A program made the translations under genes and the position numbers. Shown here one piece after another: positions 31,386 to 41,612 of a DNA stretch of 64,000 nt. Origin of the DNA: Miscanthus floridulus (Eukaryota > Streptophyta > Magnoliopsida > Poales > Poaceae); contig NC_089585.1 in assembly GCF_019320115.1 (NCBI RefSeq), positions 140,725,426 to 140,789,425 of the forward strand, read 5' to 3'. The number at the start of each line of letters is the position of its first letter. The stretch's first letter is position 1. Below the pieces are notes generated by a model. That model did no database searches and had not been told where the DNA came from. It saw only the letters and a program-made list of their open reading frames with translations.

Positions 31386-34300
31386 CTAGCCCGCTATAAC
31401 GACTTTCCTCTTGATATCTTTTCGTTTCCATGGCAATATATCTTTGGGCAGGTTCTTTTTTACAACACTAATCTTTTTAGGAAAGTCTGTGAATAGCAGC
31501 ATCTCATCGTAGTTATTATAAGCTTCAACATCATCCCCGCCATCAACTCTGATAATGTGCTGTTTCTCGGAGGCAACCACATGCTTTGTCTTCTTCTTTG
31601 GGGGGAGGTTACTTTGTGGATCAGACATATAGAAAACTTGTGCGACACATGAAGTGAGCACCCAAGGGTCATCTTGGTAGCCTAGATTCTTAAGGTCTAA
31701 GACTTTCAATCCGATCTCGTTCAATTAGTGTTGTTTGATCCAGTGGCATTGAAACAGGGCTACCGTTATATCTCTTTCATAGTCAAGTTTCCATATCTCT
31801 TCAATGATGCCAAAGTATTGGATCTTTTGCCCCAATCCATTGAGAGCCTCTATTCAAAAGTTGCTGTTTTGGTTCACATATTAACTATTATTTGCATGGG
31901 TATAGTACGTATACCCATTGATGTCATAAGCATTTCAAGATGTCACTTGTCTCAATGGCCCCTCCGCCAACCTGCTGATGGTAATAGAGTCTATGGTTTT
32001 TTAGGCGGTATGTTTTGGTCCTTCAACCATGTAGTTAGTCATTGCTTGTTCTGTTTCATGACCCAATCATCTGAACGACCATTTCTCTCGGCCATAATGA
32101 TAGCCAAGTGTTCATCAATGTACGGTTGCATCAATTGTGTACTCTGCAAGACATTATAATGCGCTCGAATCACCTCTTTATAATCATAGTCGATGAACAC
32201 TTTTCTACCAGTGGTGCTCTTCCCAGCTAGCCTACCCTTGTGATGAGAATTGGGTTTACCAATCTTTTTCTATACTTTTAGGTACTCTTAACAGCATTCG
32301 ATGACTTCTTCAGTACTGTAACCCTCTATCATGGAGCTCTCTGGGTATGCTCGATTATACGCGTATCGACTTTGAACCGACATGAACCGTTCGTAGGACC
32401 ACATTTCATGCAAGTAGCAAGGGCCCAGCGCCTATATCTGATGAACTATGTGAATCATGAGATGTGGCATTATATCAAAAAAAGTAGGAGGTAAACACAT
32501 CTCTAGTTGGTTTTGTGTCTCCACCATAAATTCATGTAGGTCACTCAGCTCTTGCTTGTCAATCGTCTTCTATGAGATCTTTGAAAAGAAGTAGCACATG
32601 CGGGTGATGGTCATTTTCAAGAACTCTGACTTTATAGCCCTGATTGCAATAGGTAGAAACATTGTTAGCATCACATGACAATCATGAGCCTTGCAATGTG
32701 TTATTGACAAGTCCTTCATCGACACTAGCTTCTTCACATTCACTGAAAACCTAGTTGGGACTTTGACCCCCCTCAGGAAAGTGCATATAGCTCTCTTCTT
32801 GTCTGGTGTCAGGTTAAAGCACACCGTGGACAGAGTGTATTTTCCATTAACCTCAGGTACCGGGTGAAGCTGTGGCATCACGTTTAGCTGCACCATGTCT
32901 TTCTGTGATTTCAGACCATCCTTTGACTTGCCTATATCTATCATGGTAGCAATGAGACTCTCAAAGATATTCTTCTACACGTGCATAGCATCAATGGCAT
33001 GGGGGACCTCTAAGTCTAGCCAATAAGACAGATACTGAAAGAAAATCGATTATTTCTTGAAAGGTACATCTTCGACAGGAGGTGTGCTTCTATTACTGTT
33101 CGTCCCATCCAGATTCTTCTTTCCATAAACGACGCGTATGTTTTCACCATTCTATATACATGTTCTCTATTATGACGTCTCTCCGGAGGGGTTCAATCTC
33201 TGGGGTGTTGTCATAAAATCTAAAGAATAATTTGATGTGGTACTTGTGATTTGTCTTTAAGAAGCGTCGATTCCTTAGGTAAACTATCTTCTTGGATACA
33301 TCCAGGTACACCCATGTAGTACCATCCAAGCAAACCACGCATCCCATCTTTCCTTTGATCTATCTAGACAAAGCAAATAATGTGGGGTAATCATTGGTAG
33401 TAACAAATATTATTGCTCTATATATGAAGTCCTCCTTTCAGAACGCATCGTACATCGGCTCCCCAAGCCTCCATAGCCTCTCCATTTCTTACATCAAAGG
33501 CTCGAGAAACACATCTATATCAATGCCTGGTTGTTTAGGGCCAGAAATAAGAATAGTGAGGAGAAGGTACTTTCTCTTCTGACACAACCACGTTAGGATG
33601 TTGTACATGGTCAAGATCACTGGCCAGGTGTTGTGGTCGCTCATCCTCTCATTGAAGGTATTCATTCCATCGGTGCTCAACCCAAACCATACATTCCTTG
33701 GGTCATCACTGAATTCTTTATGCTTCTCATCGAACCTTTACCACTGACTACAATCAGCCGAGTGTGCAATTTTATCATCATCCACCTTGCGCTCATCATT
33801 CCATCATGTCATGAGTGCGGTTTTTTTAGGTTTTATGAAGATACGTCTCAAGCGGTCGATCACTGGTAGGTACCACATTACCAAGGCAGGAATTCTTCTC
33901 TGCTTTGCATCATTGCCTAATGGAGTGTCCTTTGGGGGCTGAGATTTTTGTACCACCTTTTTTGTACCCTTCTTATTCCTCTTTTTCCCTATGGAGGCTT
34001 CGTTCCCACCATAAAGGTCATTGTTCTTGTATCGGCTGACCCCACACCGGGGATATTTATCTAGTGACTTGAACGTTTCGCCACGAAAAAGTATATAGTG
34101 GTTGGAGCATGCATGTATTTTTTCAACCCCCGTTGTTAATGGACTTATGACCTTCTTTGCTTGGTATGTGTTGGCGAGAACTGAATTTGGTTGTGGCAGC
34201 ACCCATGATAGGAGACACAATAGATTATTGAAACTACAGTCTGACTAGCCATACTTAGCCTTCAGGATGAGTAGCTCAAGCACAAAATATAGCAATGTCC

Positions 34301-34883
34301 AATGTATCAGACATCCCTTTTCAACATTATATACAGTCTCCTTCGATGCTTTTGTCACCATTTCTAAATTTTCTAGACCTTTCGGGCTCTTTAGTAAAAT
34401 CTCTGGTCCAAGGGCTCGAATCATGTCCTCCAAATTATCTTCATCCCCGACACATGCTCCACCATCATTATTGGCACCACCTTCGTCGTTACTATCCCAA
34501 CCACCAGCATCACCACCTTGTTCATTGCCAAACTCAGGATCCATTCGTGCATCAAGCTCTGCTAAATATTAGGACAGAGATTCTAGGGTTTTATCATCGT
34601 ATTCATCCTCATCCTCGTCGTTAACAATAACCGTTTCACCATGATGAATCCACACTATGTAGTCCTCAAGAAATCCTCGCATAATCAAATATGATCTGAC
34701 AATAGTCACATCTGTCCATGGCATACGGTTCTTGCAATCTTTATAGGGACAAATAATTGTATGCTTATTCTCTGTCAACGTCGTTGCATGCTTCTTTGTG
34801 ATTTCAATAAATTTATCCACCTCTTCACGGAAACCTATCTTGAACCTTAACGAACCATACATCCAAGAGTTCCTGTACTCCAT
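31386..34883 (-). pseudogene. CACTA transposase (TNPD/Transposase_21) pseudogene
   Basis: From the ATG at 34883 the minus strand reads a transposase-associated domain (RNSWMYGSLRF, CPYKDCKNRMPW, YLIMRGFLEDY). This is followed by an acidic linker, a TNP2 N-part (ILFRGETFKSLDKYPRCG), the conserved core (GLSTDGMNTFNERMSDHNTW, LTILISGPKQPGIDIDVFL, GCVVCLDGTTWVYLD, RRFLKTNHKYH), a DUF4218-like part (SDLHEFMVETQNQLEMCLPP, MWSYERFMSVQSRYAYNRAY) and a DUF4216-like C-terminus ending at 31386. Domain order is that of plant En/Spm transposases. In-frame stops (for example near 34570 and 34244) and many later frameshifts kill it. No introns were resolved. Confidence 0.8.
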
Positions 34884-34924
34884 CTTTTACAACAACAACA
34901 AAACAAACATTAAAGGACTACTTA

Positions 34925-34927
<3 letters not shown>

Positions 34928-34962
<35 letters not shown>
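34928..34962. repeat. (AT)n microsatellite
   Basis: About 17 uninterrupted AT dinucleotides lie just upstream of the transposase pseudogene start. Confidence 0.95.
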
Positions 34963-34965
<3 letters not shown>

Positions 34966-35659
34966 GAATCAAATTAATTATTACTTGAGAATAATTGTAT
35001 ATACTTCAGATATATATGAATATAAATCAAATATAATTACATGAAGCATACAAAGACACCATGGTAGAGGAAAATTAATTAATGACCCGTTTATTCATAA
35101 ATAATTAAAATACATATTTGTTGATTACAATAAATAATTTCAAAGACAACAATTAGCAATAATTATATTTTACCCAATATCTTTCATGCAAACCCTAGTC
35201 TAATTTCATCAAACATAAATTTATAAAAACAAAATTAATAAAAAAAATCAAACCCTAGATCTAGATCTACATGCACATGAAACATCCATAAAACTAACTA
35301 ATTATTCACTAAAATCAAGAAACATGGACCAAATAAGGATATGATTTTGTTCCCCTACCTAATTTACCCATGTACATTCAAAACTTGAGTCTAATTTGCT
35401 TCATAAGTAGCTCAAGCACCATAGAAGAGAGAGAAAAGCAAAACTCTAATTACTCACTAACAAACCATTAAAACTTAAAAAAAAGTATGGAATAGTATTT
35501 TCTTACCTTCTACAACCTCTCCACCAAAGAATTTGAGACCAAAACCTTCCTCCCTTAGTTGAGTAATTTTTAGGAGGTGCCCAAGGCCTCCCCACCTTTC
35601 TTTCATGGGTTGAAGTGAGTGACCCGAGGAGAAAGAAGGTGTTGCAGTTTATTTTATAT

Positions 35660-35935
35660 GTGGGTCATTTGTAGGGGCGGCTGGTGATTGAGCCGTCCCT
35701 ACAAATCGCAGGTATTTATACGCAGGGCATTTGTAGGATGGCTCAATCACCAGTCGCCCCTATAAATAGCAACACTGGAGGCAGCTGGTGAGTGAGCCGT
35801 CCCTATAAATCCGACCAATTTCTATGGGCGGCTCGTATCACCAGCCGCCCCTGTTGTTCCATTTATAGGGGCGCTGGTCTTTGGGCTCCCGAGCACGCCA
35901 CTGTAGGGACGGCTCTATCACCATCCGCTCCTAAA
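35660..35935. repeat. Right subterminal hairpin repeats of the large CACTA element
   Basis: At least four palindromic units follow the pattern TTTGTAGGGGCGGCTGGTG ... GAGCCGTCCCTACAAAT, some with CTATAAAT or GCCGCCCCTG variants. They lie within 320 bp of the right terminal inverted repeat and are likely transposase-binding sites. Confidence 0.8.
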
Positions 35936-35975
35936 AAAAATTATCCTGTTGCTACAAACCATTTTTCACGTAGTG

Positions 35976-36853
35976 CTAGTCGAGGACATGCATGTGTAGC
36001 AGCGTAGGTGCTTGCCACTTTGGGCCCTCTGAGACTGACTCCAACAAAGAGGACCCAAATACAATACCCATTCGGTATTGTAGGTCATCTACAGTAAAAA
36101 AAAAAGTCACGGACCCAAATATCTCCTCTCCAACAGACAGACCCAAATCCACGCCCACCCACCGCCGCGCCCCTCCCTTCTCACCGTAGCGAGCCCGACG
36201 CCCCTCCCTTGTCTCCGGCGGGTGGTGGGCTCGGCGCGCGCGGCTCCCTCCCTCCCTCGTCGCGAGCACGGCGCCCCTCCCTCCCTCGTCGTGGCCCCTT
36301 CCTTTGTCTCCGGCGGCGGCGAGCGTGGTGCGCGGCCCCAGGAGCGCGGGTGACCCCTCTTTCTCCTCCGACGGCTCCCCGGCGGATCTAGGCCGCGCCT
36401 CTCCTCCGACCACGGCACGGCGACCCCTCCCTCTCCTCCGAGCACGGCATTCGAGGGGCGGCGGCTTCGCATGGATCCTCGGCGGCGGATCCGGTCCAGG
36501 AGCGCGGCGCGGGGACGGGGCCTCTTCCCCTGTCCAGATCCGGTGGCGGCGTGGCGCGGGGACGCTATATCCAGTGTGTGGCGTGGCACGGCCCCTTCGC
36601 CCTCCGCCTCCTTCCTCCCTCTCTCTTTGCCTCGCTCTCTCCACGCGGCAGCGCCTCCATCTACAGTGTTTTGCGTCGTCGAGAGAGACGACACGTTTTT
36701 GCCTTCCAGCTCGCCTGCGAGGCAACGACTGCCTTGTTTGCGTCGTCCGTTGGAGCGTGATTTTAGAACGCAAAATACTGTGCACAATGAATTTTGCGTT
36801 TGCATCGTCGTTTGCCGTTGGAGACGGTGTGAGTGCCCACTCGGCCACCGGTG
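35976..36853. repeat. Right copy of the bracketing direct repeat, split by an insertion
   Basis: CTAGTCGAGGACATGCATGT to GGGCCCTCT (35976-36030) continues at GAGTGCCCACTCGGCCACCGGTG (36831-36853). The continuous relative at 17936-18030 shows the unsplit form. The intervening 800 bp is therefore inserted DNA. Confidence 0.65.
36031..36830. mobile_element. Inserted element with CTCCAAC ends and GC-rich interior
   Basis: The left edge GAGACTGACTCCAACAAAG and inverted right edge CACACCGTCTCCAACGGCAA give short imperfect inverted repeats. The interior (about 36120-36720) is very GC-rich, with long frames on both strands but no recognisable domain. The right 150 bp has repeated TTTTGCGTCGTC / TTTGCATCGTCGTTTGC motifs. 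MULE-like (Pack-type) identity is possible, but the target duplication is unclear. Confidence 0.5.
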
Positions 36854-37903
36854 GATATTCATATGCTAGATCGCTAGGCTGTCGATTGCCGAAGTGTCAA
36901 TCTACGCAAAAACGCCTCCTGACACCTAACGACTAATGTTGCACAGCCGTAGAACTGCAGAAGCAGTGAAGCACCGATCGAGTCCCTATTCCTAGCTTGG
37001 CATCCTGTCCTGGACGCGACAAGATCTATTCTTCTCTAGCCATATCAAAGTACTGACACTATACAAATACAAAGGTACAAATAGACAAGATTTGTGTAGG
37101 TAGTTAATTTTCATTTAGAATTTACTTAAGGATTCTATAGGTCCTTTATCCTAATTTTACTATTGCATACAAAATTTTCTGGCAAAGTAGCTTTTCTAAG
37201 CTGAGGTTGTTCAAATCCAAGTTGCGGTTTACTATGACACAAGAAAGACTCAATAAATTAGAGATAATTGTACTTGAAAGTGTGCCTTAATTTTATTGGT
37301 CATACAAATTCTAGAAACTTTAGGGGCCCAATTTAGATTTCGTTCTGGAGCCCCAAATTTCTGAAGACGGACCTGCACGTGGCCTTGCCTATGCTGCGTG
37401 GTCAATGACATCAAAGGGTGGCCTTGTGACATCGTATGCTTGTTTATCTAGGCTTGTTGCGTCATTAGCTCAATTCAAACCTGAAATGAATCTGAACAAG
37501 CCGCTCTTTGCACCAGGATATTGGTGATTGATTGCCAAGGTATGTCTTCAGGTTCAGGTAATTTTAATTTGTTGCTATGTTGTGTGATCAAAGCTGTAGG
37601 CACTCTCTCTATTTAATACAAATAAGTGTTTACTTCCATCTTTTTTATGGTGATTTACTTTTCTTTGAAGCGACCAAAAAAATTTCTAGCCCCGGATATT
37701 CAGGACCTTGCGTACCTGCATTATTCTTTGCCCAAACGCTTGCAGTGGAGTTATCACATATGTAGGTTCTCGCAGAGGTTAGCAAGCAGATTCTCGTATT
37801 CTTATAGCCTTTTGGCTTGCGTTCTGGGCTTCTGCTCTTGCTTAGTGTACAGGCAATGCCATTGTCCATGTCCTACTCAAGGAACAAGGCTGGCAGCCTG
37901 ACG
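36854..37903. other. Intergenic DNA, no supported gene
   Basis: There are scattered short frames, including one at 37626-37901 with RPKKFLAPDIQDLAYLHYSL that reads like protein but has no recognised family. It may be an old retro-pseudogene piece. The right part should hold distal promoter sequence of the following gene. Confidence 0.35.
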
Positions 37904-37904
37904 T

Positions 37905-37912
37905 GTATATAG
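37905..37912 (+). promoter_or_regulatory. TATA box of the EF-hand-like membrane protein gene
   Basis: GTATATAG lies about 75 bp upstream of the start codon at 37981. The spacing allows a 5' UTR of roughly 35-45 nt. Confidence 0.5.
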
Positions 37913-37980
37913 ACGTAACCTATGTCCTATGAATATGATCACAAGTAGTAGACCAGGCAGCTTCCTGCGTTTCATCAGGG

Positions 37981-39065
37981 ATGGAACAAGAAAACATTGA
38001 GGCGAAGCAACAAGGTACCTACGCTGAACTACCATGCATTTTGATCATGTTCGTTCTTGCAGTCTTGCTTAGTACGTACTACCTTGCAACAACCCATGTG
38101 TGCAAATGATGATGCTAGTTTTCTTTCTTTTTTTTCTATTTGCAAATTTACCAGCATGTTTGATCCATTGTCTTGTAAGCTGACGTGGAAAAGAGAATTT
38201 CTGCGTTATGTGACCTCTGCATTTCGATCGATCGAGAATTGTGGTATATTATCTTACGAATAATGATGGTGATGATCTTTCGTTGATTTGATAGCCGGAG
38301 ATGCGAGTGAGATCTCCCAAAAGGTCGCTGGAAAGGGTGAGCCAGATGAAGTCTCAAATCGCCCAAAGCCGCCTAGCGACGCGGAGAAGCTTATTGCGTT
38401 CATGGAAGATCACTATGACGACGTCGTTGCCCGCGTGCAATCCTTCGACGAGTTCTACCACGCCATTTTCGAGCTCATCGAGTAAGCGTTACGTTCGTGG
38501 GAAATCACAATCATATGATCAGAATTCTCAACTGCAACCCGCGCGCCCCACAGAATCTATATTTTTTTTACCAAACAACCCACAGAATTCTCTTGTTAAT
38601 CCGATCGTTGTTTAATCGCATGATCGAATTGGCCCGACGCCTGAACATTTCTGCAGAATGTTCTGCGAGGAACGTGGGCAGCTGCAGTACAGGATAGCAG
38701 AGAAGAAAACCCTTGAGGATGCGTATAACGTGAGCTGAATGAAACCATGCATGTTCATCTTTTTTTCCCCCATCTGCCGTGACTGGCCGTGCTGAATCTA
38801 TACGTAAATGCAGAAGCACCACAGGTCGGATGGGAAGGTGACGAAGGAGGAGTTCGAGGCGATGAGCAGGGAGGTGGTGAAGGCCGGCAGCTTCAGGGTG
38901 GGCAAGGCGAGCGTGGAGCTGGGCATGCTGCTGTTCGGCGCCCCGGCGTGCGCGCTGCTGGCCAAGAAGATCCTGCCGGGGCTGGGCTGGCTGTCGGACG
39001 ACGTCGTCGTGCCCCTCGCCACCTCCGGCTCCGTCGCCTACCTCATCAAGTCCAAGAGGCTGTGA
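37981..39065 (+). CDS. Small EF-hand-like protein with two C-terminal membrane segments, four exons
   Basis: Exons 37981-38014, 38295-38481, 38657-38729 and 38814-39065 join in frame to 181 codons. All introns are GT-AG, and the acceptors are preceded by T-rich tracts. Residues 40-98 are charged and helical (FMEDHYDDVVARVQSFDEFY). Residues 100-111 (HHRSDGKVTKEE) form an EF-hand-like loop with Gly at position 6 and Glu at 12 but no acidic residues at 1 and 3, so Ca2+ binding is doubtful. Hydrophobic stretches at 130-148 and 162-176 could be membrane helices. The C-terminus is basic (KSKRL). It resembles a small conserved plant family described as EF-hand proteins of unknown function. I cannot assign a role. 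Confidence 0.78.
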
Positions 39066-40460
39066 AAGAGGTCTGTTCTGGTCGGCTGGCTGGGTTCTCT
39101 TCTCTGTGCATCGGTTGGTTGGTTGGCAGCACCGAGAGAGCCAAATACTCGTTAGAAGACCGAATTTGCATGGCATGGCTGTGGAGAGATCAATAATTAA
39201 TTGGAAAGATATGTATGAGATATGCACACGTGGAGTGGATAGGACTCTGTAGCTGAAACAAACAAAGAATCAGACCCTGAAACATAGCAGTTCCTTCAAT
39301 AAAACCAATCTCCATCAATCAACCATCCATCGCTGTCTTTGTGTTTGTTTTCCCCTCCATGGCTCCATAGAAAAATGAATTACTAGGAAAGAAAGGAAGG
39401 AAGGAATCGGAGGAAACAAAGAGTGGCACGGATGAGGCAGGACAAATGCCGGATACGCGCAGGTAGGTAGCAGGATCGAGAGCATGCACTGGGTCCGGTC
39501 CGGGGCCCGCGACCGCGAGGTGGAGTGGAATAGCGGATAGAGCCGTGCGGAGTCGAGGCGCTCCTCCAGAAACGGGCACGCCTCACAAGTCACAAGACAA
39601 ACACGTCGCGGCGGCGCGCGGGCGCGGACGCCCTCTGCTGCCGCTCAGCCGCTGACCGTGACCTGCGTGGCTGGGTCCGCGCGCTCCCGTCCGGCCGCCC
39701 GGCCCCGGCCTCCACTCGCTGGCCCGTCCCGTCCCGTCCCGGCCGTTGGCCAATGGGGGACCGACCACGACCAGGCCACTGGCCACATGGCGCCGACGCC
39801 GACGGGGCAGACGTAAGAGGTGACGGAACTGCATTACAAGTAGCAGTTTGTCTCTTTTAGCAATTGCAATTCTGCTGGCGCTGTCCTGGGCCCGGCGGAA
39901 CAAGGACACGGAACGGAAGAGAGCGCACCCACCAGATAGGTCGCGAGCGTGTGCATGTGCCGATGTGCGTGTGCCGCCCGCCCGTAACCGGATGCCGCCT
40001 CGTGCCCTCTCGCTGTCGACCAAAAGATGAGCGGGCCTGCGCCTCCCGGCGTCCCCCTGGGTGTTCTGGCTTGGCCGTGCTGCTGCTGCTGCACCAAAAG
40101 ACAGGGCAAAGATTCAAAAAAGAAAAAAGAAAAAATACTGCTAGCACCAAATGGGACTCAACCCATTCCATTCCATGCACCATCACATGAAAAAGGCATT
40201 TCTACCTACTGCCTGCTGCGCTACTGGAGACCCGGAGTGGTACCTTTCCTATGACTGGGCCAGTGACCAGGAAGGAATGCAGCGTGAGCCAATAATAATT
40301 GCGCAAAGGGCTAAAGGTCCTGCGTCCCTGCTCGAAAATTGCTACCACCAAGTCGGGAGTGGCAGTGCCAAACTTCAAAAAGTCAACGCTGCACCGGATA
40401 CTGTTTATAGGCTTCACGCGACCTCATGCCCCACTGAAAAAGTGAAGATGATCAACTTCC
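39066..40460. other. Intergenic DNA, partly GC-rich
   Basis: The first 200 bp are probably the 3' UTR of the preceding gene. A GC-rich stretch at 39590-39800 has long minus-strand frames but low-complexity Arg/Gly content and no domain. No gene is supported. Confidence 0.4.
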
Positions 40461-40664
40461 GGGATATGTTTGGAGGGGCTCCTCTTCGTAACTATAGCGG
40501 CGGATAGCAAAGCAGATGAAGCTCTAAAATCGTGGCTCTGATGGTTAGTTATTTTGTGTTGGAGAAGTCGTATTTTACCTGTTTCATCAAAAAACATATA
40601 GTAGTATTACGTGGTATCCATATGGAGGAGTGGAAGCCCCTAGAATCTAAACCAAACGAGCCCT
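40461..40664. mobile_element. Candidate MITE (GTTTGG ... GGGGCT ends)
   Basis: The left GATATGTTTGGAGGGGCTCC and inverted right GCTCGTTTGGTTTAGATTCT ends are weakly inverted. AGGGGCTCC and its partner GGAAGCCCCT lie just inside. Non-coding; boundaries approximate. Confidence 0.4.
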
Positions 40665-40831
40665 GCACTTATGCAGAATTTCTTCACTATAGAGCGGGAC
40701 TAGATCATGGCCTCCTCAGTGATATCGCCGCACATTACTATCATAGATATCGTTGCATGCCCCAACACCACGCTGCCTCTGCATGTAATCCTTGATACTC
40801 TGTTGATGTACGTAGGATGTGTTTGGTCCAA

Positions 40832-41034
40832 GGCCATGTTTGGATCTATGGCGCTAATAGCTCACTGCTAATAATTACCTCTTTTGGATTCAAATGGATC
40901 CAGCTAACAGTCTAGCTAATTGTTAGGTAATACCCAACTAACAACAATTTACTAGTTGGAACAAACCAGCTAATAGTTAGTTAGCTAATACAACTATGAG
41001 CTATATTAGCAGCTAATAGATTCAAACATGATCT
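40832..41034. mobile_element. MITE with CATGTTTGRATCTAT inverted ends
   Basis: The left GGCCATGTTTGGATCTATGG and inverted right GATCATGTTTGAATCTATTA ends enclose about 200 bp rich in TAGCTAATAG/CTATTAGCT motifs that can fold. Elements of this kind are frequent in grass gene flanks. The superfamily is unclear. Confidence 0.6.
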
Positions 41035-41612
41035 AAGATCATTAATCCAATCCATGAGACCACTGGTAATCTACGGTGTGTAGGCATGACACAAAACACG
41101 TTTTAAAACTACAACGCGAGTGTTATGTGCAAGTACTCTACCTTGCTACTGTTTGTTTACTTCTTACTACATCGGCAGGAGAAAGAAAAAAAAAACCATG
41201 CGGCCATGTGTGGAAATAAAAAATATCCAAGGACCCGAGCGCAATAATATCGAAACTGACCTTAATCGAAACTGCCAAAATTGAAACAGAAGAGAGAAAC
41301 TTTTTCCCCTCCAATGGGCTCGCGTGGCCGCGCCGCCCCCTCCACCCACCCACCAAAACCAAAAGTAAACGAGCACTAGAACGGGGCGCGACGCAAAGCA
41401 GCAGCAGAGGCGAAGCAGAACAGCACGACCCGCCTCCGCCTCCGCCTCCGCCCGGGAATCTTCCTTCCTCCTCCCTCTCCTCGCCATTCCATTCCTTCCA
41501 CAGTTCCGCCGCCAGCCCGCCACCAGCGCATATACAAAAAACTAGCTGCGATTGCGCCACTCCGCCGCGCAGGCAGGCGGTCCCGTCCCGGCTCCTCCCA
41601 CCCACCCCCGCG
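41035..41612. other. Promoter/5' UTR region of the CLT gene
   Basis: No TATA box is evident. Close to the gene there is a (GCCTCC)n-like run at about 41430-41455 and C-rich DNA, consistent with a TATA-less, GC-rich grass promoter and leader. No separate gene is seen. Confidence 0.4.

Larger units (their letters stand above)
18034..35975 (-). mobile_element. Large decayed CACTA (En/Spm-like) element
   Basis: The right end is CACTACGTG reading inward from 35975, beside a CTA trinucleotide. Hairpin-forming subterminal repeats (TTTGTAGGGGCGGCT ... AGCCGTCCCTACAAAT) occur at 35660-35935, internally at 27325-27410, and at the left at 18056-18118. Two pseudogenes on the minus strand (31386-34883 and about 19678-27285) are the usual transposase and Transposase_24/Ulp1-type genes of plant CACTA elements. 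No CACTA inverted repeat is present at the left edge, so the left terminus is lost or rearranged. The block may also be two elements fused near 27.4 kb. Confidence 0.7.

Noticed and set aside
39583..40023. Minus-strand 146-codon frame in a GC-rich intergenic patch
   Set aside because: Arg/Gly-rich with no recognisable domain, no promoter or splice support, and comparable frames exist on the other strand.
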